A stretch of DNA of 64,000 bases, taken from assembly GCA_021397845.1 (NCBI GenBank), contig CM038053.1, forward strand, positions 82,025,157-82,089,156, given 5' to 3'. Shown piece by piece: positions 1-11,237 of this stretch (position 1 is its first letter; the number at the start of each line of letters is the position of its first letter). The notes under the pieces are model-generated. The model saw only the letters and a list, made by a program, of their open reading frames with translations. It was not told the origin of the DNA and ran no database searches. The position numbers were made by a program, and so were the translations under genes. This DNA comes from Areca catechu (lineage: Eukaryota > Streptophyta > Magnoliopsida > Arecales > Arecaceae).

Positions 1-611
1 CCACTCTCCCACTTACCTGGCCAATAAGATTAACTTAATTATTGATTGAAATGCTTAGTGTAATATTCACTACATGTGGCCTTCCATCATGCCAAGTCAT
101 TATTATGTTATGATCCATATTAGGTTTGTTGTGTACACACAAGGCCTTTTATGGTGACTAACATAATTTTGGCTTGGTACATTTGATGTTTATGGCATGA
201 TTTAATATAATACTTTGTTTTGTACACACAAAGGTATTATAATTAATATCATGACTATATAGCAATGAAGGGTCTAACTTAACTAAAATATTATAGTTTG
301 TTGTGTACACACAAGGCTATTAATATTTTAGAGGCCAAGATAAGTTGAGAATTGTATGAGTTATAATTGGAAAGAGTTTTCCTACCTTTGAACTTATATA
401 AGATTTGTTGTGTACACACAAGGTCTTTTGTAAGGAATTAGGATCTCAACCCCACTAAGAGAACTAATTAGGTTTTTCTTGATCATCACATGGAGGGTTA
501 TGATGCTTGATAAAATAGTGGGAGACATAATTAAGTTAAAGTCCAAATTTAATTATGTTTTGTCAACATTGGTTGTTTGCTTATGTAATGTTCTTTGTTA
601 ATGTAGATTAA
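1..611 (+). other. Untranslated leader of copia A with four stem-loops
   Basis: No coding potential was seen. The stretch should be the region between the primer-binding site (outside the window) and the gag ATG at 612. It contains four copies of a palindromic word close to TTGTGTACACACAAGG, at 125-144, 214-234, 297-316 and 404-423. Each copy lies between imperfect inverted repeats: 85-124 with 145-188, 196-216 with 230-253, 274-296 with 317-349, and 381-403 with 424-442. Structured leaders often control dimerisation, packaging or translation of retroelement RNA, but that role is inference here. Confidence 0.75.
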
Positions 612-1400
612 ATGGCCTCTTCACTCTCACTCCGTAGCATTCTTGATGCAAATAAATTGACTGGACTAACTATGTTGATTGGTTGAGAAACCTGATGATA
701 GTACTCAGCCAAGAAAGAATTTCTTATATTCTTGATACCCCAACCTTGGAACCATTAGGGAAAGATGCCTCGTAAGAGGATAAGACCACATATAACACGT
801 GGCAAAATGACTCACTTACTGTCAAGTGTATAATGCTTGCCTCTATGACCAATGAGTTACAGAGGCAACAGGAAAGCATGGACACAAACTCCATATTGCT
901 TAATCTAAAAGAACTTTATGGAGAACATAGTCGAACTGGAAGATATGAAATATCTAAGCAGTTATTCCGTGCAAGGATGACAGAAGGTACATCCATACAA
1001 GACCATGTATTAAAGGTTATTGACCTAATCACCCGATTGGGTCAATTGGGTTTTGTTATGGATGGAGAGTTGAATCAGGATTTAATCCTACAGTCACTCC
1101 CAAAGTCATTTTCACAGTTTGTTCTTAATTATCATATGAACAAACTTAACACTTCCTTGCCTGAGCTGTTGAATATGTTAAAAACAGCAGAGAGCCATTT
1201 AAAGAAAAATAAGGCTCCACTTCTTCTTGTGGATGGTATAAACAAGAAGAAAATAGGCAAAAAGGGTTCCAAGAGGAGGTTGAACCCAAAAGGGGGCATC
1301 AAGAAAAAGAAAGGAAAGAAGGCCTCCGAACAAAAGACCTGCTTTCATTATGGCAAGCCGGGTCACTAGAAAAGAAACTGCAAGGTTTACCTTGCAAGTG
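612..1400 (+). pseudogene. gag of copia A, broken
   Basis: This is a capsid/nucleocapsid gene of Ty1-copia type. The ATG at 612 begins MASSLSLRSILDANKL, a start also readable in copia D. A frameshift lies before 833, and the frame from 833 to 1369 carries the main Gag body, including the stretch TRLGQLGFVMDGELNQDLIL. A Lys-rich segment precedes the CCHC zinc knuckle, where the second Cys has become Tyr (CFHYGKPGH) and the next residue is a TAG stop at 1367-1369, where the related element H has Trp (GHWKRNC). The same frame continues past the stop into the protease. Confidence 0.85.
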
Positions 1401-1860
1401 TGAAGCCTGGTGCTAGTGATGCACCAAAAGGTATGTATGAGATACATGAAATTTTGTCATTAGACTCTTCTAATTCAAACTCTTGGGTATTGGATACTGC
1501 TTGTGGTCATCATATCTGCAAATCATTGCAGGGACTACAGAACATTAGAGTTTTGAAGGAAGGCGACTTCGAGCTCTATGGTGCTGGAGGAGATTCCATC
1601 CAAGCAGAAGCTATAGGGACTTATATATTGAAGCTGCCTTTGGAAAGATTTTAGAGTTAAAAAATTGTTATTTTATGACTAGAATCATTAGAAACATTAT
1701 ATCTGTACCCTTGTTACTTAAACAAGGATATATTATGAATGTAATGAGCAGTGGTTGCTCAATCAGTTTTTCTAATGAAATAATATTTAATGGCATATTT
1801 TGCAATGGTCTCTTAACTCTATCTTCTGATGACAATATACTACATGTTAGTAATAAATAA
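1401..1860 (+). pseudogene. Protease region of copia A, broken
   Basis: This is the aspartic protease that would cleave the Gag-Pol polyprotein. The catalytic motif reads WVLDTACGHHIC near 1480-1520. The usual DTG has become DTA, which should abolish activity. A frameshift near 1650 moves the reading frame, and the rest of the domain (FMTRIIRNIISVPLL) is read from about 1660 to the stop at 1858-1860. It is in frame with gag upstream and, after the shift, with integrase downstream. Confidence 0.75.
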
Positions 1861-2800
1861 AAAAGAGATGAAGTAAACAATACTTTACTTTGGTGCTATC
1901 GTCTTGGACTTATTAGTGAGCAAAAGATTAACAAGTTATACAAGGAAAAATTCCTTAATCCTTATGACTATGAATCAATAGGAACTTGTGAATCATGTCT
2001 CATGGGTAAAATCACCAAGACTCCATTTAGTGGACATAATGAAAGGACAACTCAGTTATTAGGACTCATACACACTGATGTATGTGGACCTATGACAACT
2101 CAGGCCAAGGGTGGATACTCATATTTCATCACATTCACTGATAATTTTTCAAGGTACGAATTTGTGTATCTAATGAAACATAAGTCCGAAGCTTTTGAAA
2201 AATTTTTAGAGTATCAAAGTATGGTAGAGAAACAAACGGGGAAAAGTATTAAGATCCTTCGATCAGATAGAGGAGGTGAATACTTATCCACCGAGTTTCT
2301 TGATCACCTTAAAGAAAAGGGAATCATCTCTGAATGGACTCCTCACACACCACAATTAAATGGTGTTGCTGAAAGGAGAAATCGTACTTTATCAGATATG
2401 GTACGGTCCATGATGTGCTTCACAGACTTACCTGTTTCTTTCTGGGGATATGCCTTGGAAACAGCAGCTAATATTTTAAATAGAGTACCATCCAAATCTG
2501 TATCTAGCACTCCATATGAGTTATGGAGGGGAAAGAAACCCAATCTTAAGTATCTTAAGATATGGGGATGTCCAGCCTATGTCAAAAGAAATTTTGGACA
2601 TAAGCTTGATGTTAGAGCAGAAAAGTGTTTATTTGTTGGATATCCTAAAGATAGTATAGGATATCTGTTCTACCACCCAACTGAACAAAAGGTTTTAGTC
2701 AGTAGGCATGCCACTTTTATGGAGAAAGAGTTCATCCTACAAAAGGGCAGTGGGAGAAATATTGTACTTGAAAAAGTTCAACAAGTAGATACATCTCAAC
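1861..2800 (+). pseudogene. Integrase of copia A
   Basis: This is a Ty1-copia integrase. The N-terminal zinc region is degraded: histidines are replaced in WCYRLGLIS, while CESCLMGK keeps its cysteines. The catalytic core is well preserved. The expected acidic triad can be read as D in LIHTDVCGPM, D in LRSDRGGEYLS and E in NGVAERRNR. The downstream stretch WGCPAYVKRN and LFVGYPKDSIGYLF is typical of copia integrase C-termini. From about 2002 this part is open and runs straight into RT in one frame. Confidence 0.88.
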
Positions 2801-3938
2801 CAAATCATAACATAGTTAGTATAGAACCTGAATACACCACTCCTATCCATAGGTCTGATAGGGTGCGACATGCACCTGAGAGGTATGGGTTCATTATTGA
2901 AAATAATGAAGCCCGAATCATTGATAATGATGAGCCTCTAACATATACGGATGCTGTCATGAGTAGTGACTCAGATAGATGGCTGGAAGCCATGAGATCC
3001 GAAATGGACTCCATGTATGTCAACCAAGTCTCGACTTTGGTTGATGCACCAGAGGGTGTTAACCCTATTGGATGCAAATTGGTCTTTAAGAAAAAGATTG
3101 GGGCAAATGGCCATGTTGAAACTTATAAAGCCAGATTAGTGGCTAAGGGTTTCAGACAAAAATAGGGAACCGATTATGATGAAACATTTTATCCTGTTGC
3201 CATGCTCAAATCTATTCAGATCATGCTTGCTATAGCAGCATATCATGATTATGAAATCTGGTAGATGGATGTGAAAATCGCATTCCTCAATGGTTTCCTT
3301 GAGGAAGAGGTTTATATGTCACAGCCAGAAGGTTTTGTCTTGGAGAATAAACCTAATCAGGTATGTAGGCTAAAAAAATCTATTTATGGATTAAAGCAAG
3401 CATCTAGGAGTTGGAACATCCGATTTGATAAGACAGTCAAAGAATTTGACATTATCAAAAATGAGGATGAACCTTGTGTGTACAAGAAGACTAGTGGGAG
3501 AGCCATAGTTTTCTTGGTTCCGTATGTAGATGACATACTCCTCATTGGAAATGATATCCCAATGTTATAATCAGTCAAGGTATGGTTATCTAAATAGTTT
3601 TTCATGAAAGACTTGGGAGAAGCATCTTATATACTAGGCATCAAGATCTATAGAAATAAATCTAGGAGGATGCTAGGTTTATCCCAGTCAAGGTACATTG
3701 ACCAAGTGCTAAAAAGATTTAGCATGGAGGAAAGTAAAAGAGGTTACTTACCTATTGGTCATGGCATACATCTTTCTAAAAAGATGTCTCCTAAGACACC
3801 TGAAGAAAGAAATAGAATGAATTCTATACCTTATGCTTCGGCAGTAGGGTCTATTATGTATGCTATGTTATGTACTAGGCCTGATGTGGCATATGCCTTA
3901 GGTATAGCCAGCAGGTTTCAGGCTGATCCAGGAGAGGA
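2801..3938 (+). pseudogene. Reverse transcriptase of copia A, 5' part before the CRM-A insertion
   Basis: RT motifs are read in order: WLEAMRSEMDSM, GCKLVFKKKIGANGHVETYKA, LVAKGFRQ, MDVKIAFLNGFLEEEVYM, IYGLKQASRSWN, the catalytic YVDDILLIGND (about 3523-3555) and LGEASYILGIKIYRN. The YVDD box is intact, but stops at 3163, 3262, 3568 and 3595 interrupt an otherwise continuous frame. The gene ends abruptly after FQADPGED, where the CRM-A LTR begins at 3939. The remaining RNase H lies at 12664-13239. Confidence 0.9.
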
Positions 3939-5362
3939 TGATGGGGGACTAATATGCATGCAATTCTTTTTTTTTATGTTTTATATATGGGGTGAGTGAC
4001 TAATTCCCGAATTTCAGATTAAAATAAGTTATAGGGAATTTTGTATGAATTTTAGAAGATCAGCATGCAGAATAGGACCTAGAAAAGTAGCAAAGAAGGA
4101 TCGCCAGGGCTGAGAAGCCTCGGTTAGGGAAAGTTCTCCTACAATAAAACTACTGGAGGTAGAGGGGTGTACCTGACAACGTCTGTGAAGATTGCAGTGA
4201 AGGGGTCTCTCGTTCCTCGATGGATGCGGCATAGAAAACCAAGCCAATGACCCGCGGATATCCGACTTTCTGCTTGGTGGTCCGATTGAGGCTTGGCTGG
4301 AGTCGTTGGATTCGTAGGAACTCGGAGACCTGCAAACAACCTGTCAGGGGTTAGAAAACTCACAAAGGAACAAGAAAACAAAGGAAAAATAGCAAGGGAA
4401 GGCTTCTTTTGGAGTGGGCGTCCAGGGATCTGGAGGGTTTGTTGTCAGCAGGAAGATGATTGCAAACACCGGGAAGAAAAACTCTCACAAACCCCTTTAT
4501 GCACACAGCAGGGTATCACACAACTCAATAGAAGATCTCAAGGTTTTAATTCATATCAAAAAGTGAGTTTCATACAAGAGGCTAGGGTCCCTTAAATAGA
4601 TCCTTAACCTTGGGCTCCAAGTAAGGGCACATAAGTCTTTACATAAGAATCCTTTTCCCTCTCAAACCCTAGCTAGAAAATAAGGAAACATTAGGTAGAA
4701 AAAATCCCTAAAAACTCTCTTGACTTGGCCAACACTCTAAGGACACCTAGGGGGGCGTGTTGGGCTTCTAAGAGCAGCAAGGGCCCGACCCAAAGGGGCT
4801 CGGGCACATGGGTTTGGGCCTCTTGAAGCTGGGGTGGCCTGGTAGCCAGGTAGCAGGAATATTCCCTGGCTTGTTTCTTAGGGGCTTGGGCTTGGCGCCT
4901 GGGCTTGATTTCTTTGGGCTAGGATGCAGATGTACCTCTGGAATCATGGATGCCCTTATCTATGAATATACTTTAGCATCGGAAGGGAATCTGGGCATCT
5001 GGAGGGCATTTGCAAAGAATCAGGGTTTTCTGAATTTTTCCTCCTGGGGTCTTCAAATCTTCAAGCTGGGTTGGACTTGGGCTAAACTTTTATGTCTTCA
5101 ATTAGGTTGAACTTGGTCTTCACTTGTACGATGTGGTCTTGAGTCTTCAATTTGATTGGACAGGACTCAAAAATTGAAATTAGCTCAACATGAGCTGACT
5201 AGTACTGAACGAACTGAACTAGCTCAATAAGAGCTGGACTAATTACAGGACTCAAATATAGCTGGACTAAGCTTTATTACACGGGACTCAAATATTAACT
5301 AAGTGATCCACAGAGGGTTGAGAAGCCTCTGCCTTATTCAGGTGCCTTTGGTGTCCGCACCA
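3939..5362 (-). repeat. 3' LTR of CRM-A
   Basis: The LTR is 1424 bp, begins TGATGGGGGACTAATATGC and ends GTGTCCGCACCA on the + strand. It is nearly identical to 11238-12663. Its boundary was set by comparing both LTRs and by the GAGGA duplication. Confidence 0.92.
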
Positions 5363-5592
5363 ATTCTCCCGGGATGGGAGGAACTCGACCCTGTCGAGTG
5401 AAGATCAGACTGGCTCGCATATCTCTCAAGAAGGTTTGGGTTGAGGCATTGTAAGTCCTCTCGAGAAATCAATGAATCGTCCGACTCTGGCCGGCCTTGC
5501 CATCGGACCAGGAAGCGTTGATAACCACGGCCCCGGGTCGTAATGGCTTGATCGTCGAGGATACGCTCGATCCATTCTCCTCTTTCAGGCTA
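5338..5592 (-). pseudogene. Chromodomain-like pol C-terminus of CRM-A, cut off by a stop
   Basis: In frame with the integrase but beyond a TAG at 5590-5592, the - strand reads GEWIERILDDQAITT, GYQRFLVRWQGRPESDDSL and ISREDL before stopping at 5338-5340, about 25 bp inside the 3' LTR. This resembles the chromodomain-like tail of chromovirus integrases, which is thought to guide integration to particular chromatin. Element C carries the same segment without the stop (QILDDKTITTQNKGYNAIW), which supports the reading. In CRM-A as it stands this tail cannot be translated without readthrough. Confidence 0.75.
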
Positions 5593-6712
5593 ATTGATGG
5601 GTGGACACTCTGGGTAAGGATCACTCTCAACAGACGGGATAGGTCCAAAAGCCTCACTGGGTATCATTGCCGGTTCCCTGTACTCAACCAGGTCTGTAAT
5701 ATTGAAGGTAGAACTAATGCCCATATCCGAAGGCAAGTCTAGCACATAGGCATTTGATCCAACCTTCTTCAATACTTTAAAAGGTCCGGCTCCACGAGCA
5801 TGAAGCTTCTTAACGGTCCCAGGTGGGAACCGCTCAGGCCTAAGCCTAATCATGACAGAATCTCCTACATCAAATTCTTTGATCCTTCTTCGGGAATTAA
5901 CCAAATTTTTATAAGTTTCATTGCTTAAGTTTATCTTTTGGTTAATGTGTTTATGCAAGTCCCTAATATGTTGTGCAAATGACTCTGCGGACTCTGAGAC
6001 TCGTGCATGAATAGGTAAAGGAATCAAATCAATGGGGCGATTAGGCTTGTACCCATGGACTATCTCAAAAGGGCTCTTACCCATTGTCCTATTTACTAAA
6101 CTGTTGTAGGCAAATTCTGCTCTAGGCAATAACAAATCCCATGTTCCAACATGTTCACCTACCAAGCATCTAAGGAGGTTTCCTAAACTTCGGTTCACTA
6201 CTTCAGTTTGGCCATCTGTTTGAGGGTGGTAGGCTGTAGAAAACTTAAGCTTGGTCCCTAATAGGTGCCATAAGGTCTTCCAGAAATAACTAGTGAACCT
6301 AACATCCCTATCAGATATAATGGTCTTGGGTAGGCCATGGAGTTTGACCACATGATCTAAGAAGAGTTTGGCTACCCTAGACGTGTCAAAGGTCTGGGAA
6401 CAGGGAATGAAGTGAGCCATCTTAGAGAACCTATCGACCACTACAAAGATTGAGTCATGTTTCTTTTGGGTCTTAGGTAATCCTAGCACGAAATCCACTT
6501 AGGTCCTGCCAAGGGCGATCAGGCACTAGTAAAGGTGTGTAAAGACTAGTGTTTTGCTTTTGCTGTTTGGCAACAGCACAAGTTCGACATCTGGCTACAA
6601 TCTGTGCAACGTGCCTTTTCAATCCTGGCCAAAAGAACTGGTCCTCTATTGCTAAGATCGTCTTATTTCTACCAAAATGACCAGCTAAACCTCCAGCATG
6701 GGTTTCCCTCAT
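5593..6712 (-). pseudogene. Integrase of CRM-A
   Basis: This is a Ty3-gypsy integrase. The N-terminal HHCC zinc-binding segment (GGLAGHFGRNKT, then CRTCAVAKQQ) lies at 6473-6712 in a different frame from the rest. The core follows at 5590-6498: DFVLGLPKTQKKHDSIFVVV, IISDRDVRFTSYFWKTLW, and TDGQTEVVNRSLGN with the catalytic Glu. The C-terminal segment has LRPERFPPGTVKKLHAR and FNITDLVEYREP, as in the CRM group. It is broken by the frame shift between the zinc segment and the core and by the stop at 5590. Confidence 0.88.
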
Positions 6713-8205
6713 TAGGAATTCTCTAAGGGAAGTTTTGGGTATACAGAGTCGATTATTCTGGAAAAGCTAACCATCCTGAAGGGTATACTCACTATGGGTA
6801 CTGGATGGTCCTAGCCTGAGGGTCTAGTAAATGTCTCCAAAGTCTGGGCAGGTTTCATATTCATCCTTTAACCTATCAAACCCTATGACTTGGGTGCTAA
6901 CTGATCCCAATAGTAAAGACCTACGGCTCAGGGCATCTGCTACCTTATTTTCAGTGCCGGCACGGTCTTTAGGATGAAAGTGTAGGCCTGAATGTACTCA
7001 ATCCATTTACCATGCCTTGGGTTCAATTTTTTTTGGGAGTTCAGGAATCGGAGTGCCTCATGGTCAGAAAATAAAACAAACTCTTGCGGTAGTAAATAAT
7101 GTCTCCAATATCTAAGGTCCTGGACTACCGCATAAAATTCTTTGTCATAGGTAGAGTACTTAAGTTTAGCCTCATTCAGCTTTTCACTGAAGAAGGCTAC
7201 AGGGTGGTTCTCTTGACTTAGTACCCCACCTATTCCTACTCCCGAGGCATCGCAAGCGACCTCAAACACCTTAGTAAAGTCAGGTAATCTAATGATGGGT
7301 GCATTGGTCATCTTATCCTTAAGCTCTATGAAGGCCTTATCAGTTGCTTTGGTCCACTCAAATGTACCCTTCCTAATGCAATCGGTGATAGGTGCGACGA
7401 TTGTGCTAAAACCCCTAATAAATCTCCTATAAAAGGTTGCTAGGCCATGGAAACTACGTACATCATGGACACTAGAGGGTGTAGGCCACTCAACAATCGC
7501 TCTAACCTTTTCAGGATCTGCAGAAACTTCATCAGGGGTGACAACAAAACCTAGGAAGATAACCCTATGTGTCATGAAATCACACTTCTTAAAGTTGGCA
7601 TAGAGGCTATTCTCCCTAAGGGTTTGGCATACCAGTCTTAGATGACTAAGGTGGTCCTTTTTGGTCCTGCTATAAATCAGAATATCATCAAAGTAGACCA
7701 CAATGAATTTTCCGGTAAACTCTCTCAGGACCTGGGTCATAATCCTCATAAAGGTACTTGGTGCATTGGAAAGTCCAAAGGGCATTACAACCCACTCAAA
7801 CAGGCCATCCTTAGTCTTGAAAGCAGTTTTCCACTCATCCCCAGGTCTAATCCTAACTTGATGATAGCCGCTCTTAAGGTCTATCTTGGAGAAAACTCTG
7901 GCTCCGGCCATCATGTCTAACATATCATCCAATCGGGGGATGGAAAACCTATATTTCACAGTTATTTTGTTGATAGCTCTACTATCTACACACATCCTCC
8001 AGGTACCATCCTTCTTAGGGGTCAGTAGAGCAGGGACTGCACATGGACTCAGGCTCTCCCTAATGAAACCCTTCCTAAGTAATTCTCCCACTTGTCTCTG
8101 TAATTCTTGATGCTCACTGGGATTCAGTCTATAGTGAGGAAGGTTTGGTAAAGTGGCTCCTGGAACTAAGTCTATTGCATGCTGGATGTCTCTAAGGGGT
8201 GGCAA
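6713..8205 (-). pseudogene. Reverse transcriptase and RNase H of CRM-A
   Basis: An open frame of 421 codons (6940-8205) holds RT followed by RNase H. RT motifs include KKDGTWRMCVDSRAINKIT, FSKIDLKSGYHQVRI, MPFGLSNAPSTFMRIM and the catalytic VVYFDDILIYSRT. RNase H begins at FEVACDASGVGIGGVLSQ and runs to DHEALRFLNSQKKLNPRH. An indel near 6970 changes frame, and the remaining RNase H tail (AGTENKVADALSRR) is read in another frame before a disordered stretch to 6713. A TAA at 8206-8208 separates this frame from the protease frame upstream. Confidence 0.9.
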
Positions 8206-8999
8206 TTAATCAGGTAAATCCTCAGGGAAGACATCCTCGAATTCTTTCAGAGCTTCAACAATTTCTTTAGGGTGTTCATTTTGGGTTGGCTCTAATATTT
8301 CTTTGGAGGTCAAGATCCAAACAGGGTTACCCTCAACAATCTCCTTTTCTAACTCCCTAACCTTAATCAGGTTAACTCCAGGTTTCTTATCCTTAAGGCT
8401 ACTAGAACCCCTCTTAACTGGGTCCCTAGGGGGAGCTGGATTGATAACAAACTTATTCCCATGGTAGTTGAAGGTACAAACATTGGTTTGACCATACAGG
8501 GTTGCATCGTGATCAAATAGCCAAGGTCGACCTAAAATAATACTACTTACTTCCATGGGGATAACATCACACCAAATCTTTTCCTTATAGGTCTGCAATC
8601 TAAGTAAGATTTGGCACCTAACTTGAATTTGGATGGAGGTGGAATCTACCCAAGAAACTTTGTATGGGCTAGGATGAGGAACTGTGGTCAATCCTAAAGA
8701 TTTAACTGTCTTGGCAGAGATAGCATTGACACAACTCCCACTATCTATGATGATCTTAAGAACCTTACCCCCTATCTTAACAAAAGTCTGTAGGATGCTA
8801 GTCCTATGCCAATCTTCCTTAACTGGGGTTTGGGTTAAGATGCACCTAACCACTCCTAATTGGTTCTCAAACTCAGGTTCTTCCTCCTCACCTTCGTACT
8901 CCTCTATTAATTGATCATCAGCCTCATAAACTCCTCCCTCAGGTTCGACTACAGACTCAGGCTCTTCTTCTTGCAATTCACCTAGATGTAAAGCACTAA
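8206..8999 (-). pseudogene. Protease region of CRM-A
   Basis: This region lies between the Gag zinc knuckle and RT in the same frame as both. An acidic linker (EEYEGEEEEPEFENQ) comes first, followed by the aspartic protease with IIIDSGSCVNAIS as catalytic loop (D-S-G) and IILGRPWLFDHDA as flap-side motif. It ends at EFEDVFPEDLPD followed by a TAA where the polyprotein should continue into RT. Confidence 0.85.
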
Positions 9000-10371
9000 T
9001 TGGACATTGATTCATAAAGTGGCCTGGCTTATTACATCTAAAACAGGTCTTCTGGGGAGTGTAACCCTTATTGGCTTCTACAGATTTTCCTCGATCATCC
9101 ATACGGGCCAAAGAATTACTAGGCTGGGGTCGACTCGGACCTGACTGACTAGGACTTGGTCGGTTTGGGCCTGGTTGACTAGGACTGGGTCGACTCGGAC
9201 TAGGTCGGTTGGGTATGCGTCGACTCTGAAGGGGCTGGCTAGCTCCCGGATTCTGACTAGGGTATCTAGTGGGCTCAGGTCGACGGTAAACGGGCCCTCT
9301 ATGGAAACGTTCATGATCCCTAGCAATCTGGTAAGCATGGTCCAGGTCTCTAACCTCTCTGATGTAGTGCTCTTTCTTAATGTCATCTCTCAATCCAGCC
9401 CTAAACCTAGATAAGACAACATCCTCAGACTTCCTCAAATCACATCGCATGGAATACTCATAAAATTTTGTGATGTACTCATCTATGCTCTTGTTACCCT
9501 GATTAAATCATTGCTATTGATCTAGTAACCCACTACGATATGAAGTTGGAACGTATCTTGTCCTAAGCTTACCCTTCATGGCCCACCAGGTGGTTATAGG
9601 ATCATGCCCTCCTCGATTAAGGGTTCTCTCAACACTAGTCCAATGTAACTTGGCTTCCCGAACCAACTTAAGCTTAGCAAACCTAAATTTACGCTCCTCT
9701 GCCATATCATACCATTCAAAATATTGATCCATCTCTCCCTCCCAATCTATATAGACCTTAGGATCTAAACAACCATCAAAAGTTGGAGCATCAAGCTTGA
9801 CATGTCTATAAGATCGGTCCTCCTGGTCTACAAAATCCTGATTAGGCCTTCTATGACGAACCTCAGGGATTGGGTCAGGACGATAGCCTCTTCTAGGTTC
9901 AACCTCAAGATATGGATCAGGGTTTGGGGTCCTCCTGGGCTCAGGATTGTAGTATGGGTCAGGTTGAGGGGCTCTCCTAGGTTCAACCTCTTGGTATTGG
10001 TCAGGATCTGGGGTCCTCCTAGGCTGAGGGTTATAGTATGGGTCAGGATGAGGGGCTCTCCTAGGTTCGACCTCAGGGTATGGATTAGGGTTTGGGGTCC
10101 TCCTAGGTTGAGGGGAATTAGGATCTGGCTCAGACTGTGACCCATGGGTTTTTCCTGGGGTCCCTACCCGGACTTCTAACTGATCAAACCTATTGGCAAG
10201 ATAGTCAATTCTATCATTGGTTTGAATACCGGACTGAGTTAACTGGGTCATCTGGGTAGTCATCTGGGCCATTTGATCAGCTAGGGCTTTCATTTGGGCT
10301 TGCAAATTTTCCATGGGTTTAGACATTTGTGAAGGAGGTGGGTGATATGAAACTCCTGATCTAGTGCTCAT
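9000..10371 (-). pseudogene. gag of CRM-A with proline/arginine tandem repeats
   Basis: The ATG at 10371 starts MSTRSGVSYHPPPSQ. A coiled-coil-like segment (residues about 20-70, rich in Gln and Met) is followed by tandem repeats of the type EPRRAPxPDPYYN with an 84-bp DNA period, then the retrotransposon Gag domain (KLDAPTFDGCLDPKVYIDWE). The zinc knuckle CFRCNKPGHFMNQC lies near 9002-9048. Two stops (TAG and TGA) just after SYRSGLLDQ, between 9500 and 9516, break the frame, which then resumes as FNQGNKSIDEY. A second low-complexity Pro/Ser/Arg segment lies at about 9110-9240. Confidence 0.88.
9901..10120. repeat. 84-bp tandem repeat within CRM-A gag
   Basis: Units start at 9901, 9985 and 10069 (the third is partial). 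Each 84-bp unit is a multiple of three and encodes a Pro/Arg-rich 28-residue block, so copy changes keep the frame. Confidence 0.85.
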
Positions 10372-11223
10372 GCAAGACTCGATCAGACAGACTACAGCTG
10401 ACTAGACCTAGAGTCCAAACTAAGGGCTCAATCAGGGTGGCAAACTAGCCTATAGTAACCCTATACTCATCCAAGCAGGTGTAAGGGGAGTGTTAGGTCC
10501 CTAATTGCCAATCCTAGACACCAATCAGAGATTGGCCAGGTAGGCAGACCAGCACACAAGCCCTTCAGGATTGAATCCCTAAACGACCATTCTAGACACC
10601 AAGCACAAGGCACTCACAGGTAAGCTTGACACAGTGATCTAACACGTAGCCCGGACCCGACCAGTTGGTGTCCCTAGCCCACTAGGACAAATTAAGTCTA
10701 GTTAATTTTAGGTTAAGGCTTGGGACCGAATGCAAGGGATGTGGTTTTGGGCTAAGGAGAGGTGATCAAATCCTCCCCCCATCTGATATAACAAGAGTGC
10801 CCTTAAAAGTAAATTATGCAATGATGGCAGGTAGATGAGGATGTAAATTAGGGTTTAGATATTTTTGGTATTTTTGAAGAATATGTAATTTTTTTTTAAA
10901 TATAAGAAAACATGCAATTTATTCTCTAATATGTAGGAAATAAACAAAAATTAAAAGATATGCAAAAAGATGCTAATCAAAACCCTAAAACTTCCAAACT
11001 TGTCTTGCTAAAAAAATAGAGCTGAAACTTTGCAGGCTGTATTTCGTGTTGCAAAAATTTCACAGGCCATAATAAAATCTAAAAAAATCCTGAGAATTAT
11101 GGTGAATTACGATGAATCCATCAAAATAAAGTTTAGAATTTTTGAAGTTTTTATCATGGAGAAATAATTAAAATAACAGAGCATATATTGACTAAAAATT
11201 ACAGAAAATAAGCCCTAATCTAT
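10372..11223 (-). other. Untranslated leader of CRM-A
   Basis: This is non-coding DNA between the primer-binding site and the gag ATG. It is AT-rich toward 10850-11220 with A/T runs. I see no further structure in it. Confidence 0.7.
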
Positions 11224-11235
11224 GCTCTGATACCA
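11224..11235 (-). promoter_or_regulatory. Primer-binding site of CRM-A
   Basis: On the - strand this reads TGGTATCAGAGC, complementary to the 3' end of initiator Met-tRNA. It lies 2 bases inside the 5' LTR, which starts minus-strand DNA synthesis. Confidence 0.93.
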
Positions 11236-11237
11236 AA

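Noticed and set aside
125..423. CRISPR-like regularly spaced palindromes in the leader of copia A
   Set aside because: Only four copies with unequal spacing; the 'spacers' pair with each other as stem arms, which fits RNA structure in a retrotransposon leader.
4293..4595. 100-codon open frame, with a near-identical copy at 11592-11894
   Set aside because: The two copies are the same place in the two LTRs of CRM-A; they are conserved because the LTRs are recent copies of each other, not because they encode a protein.
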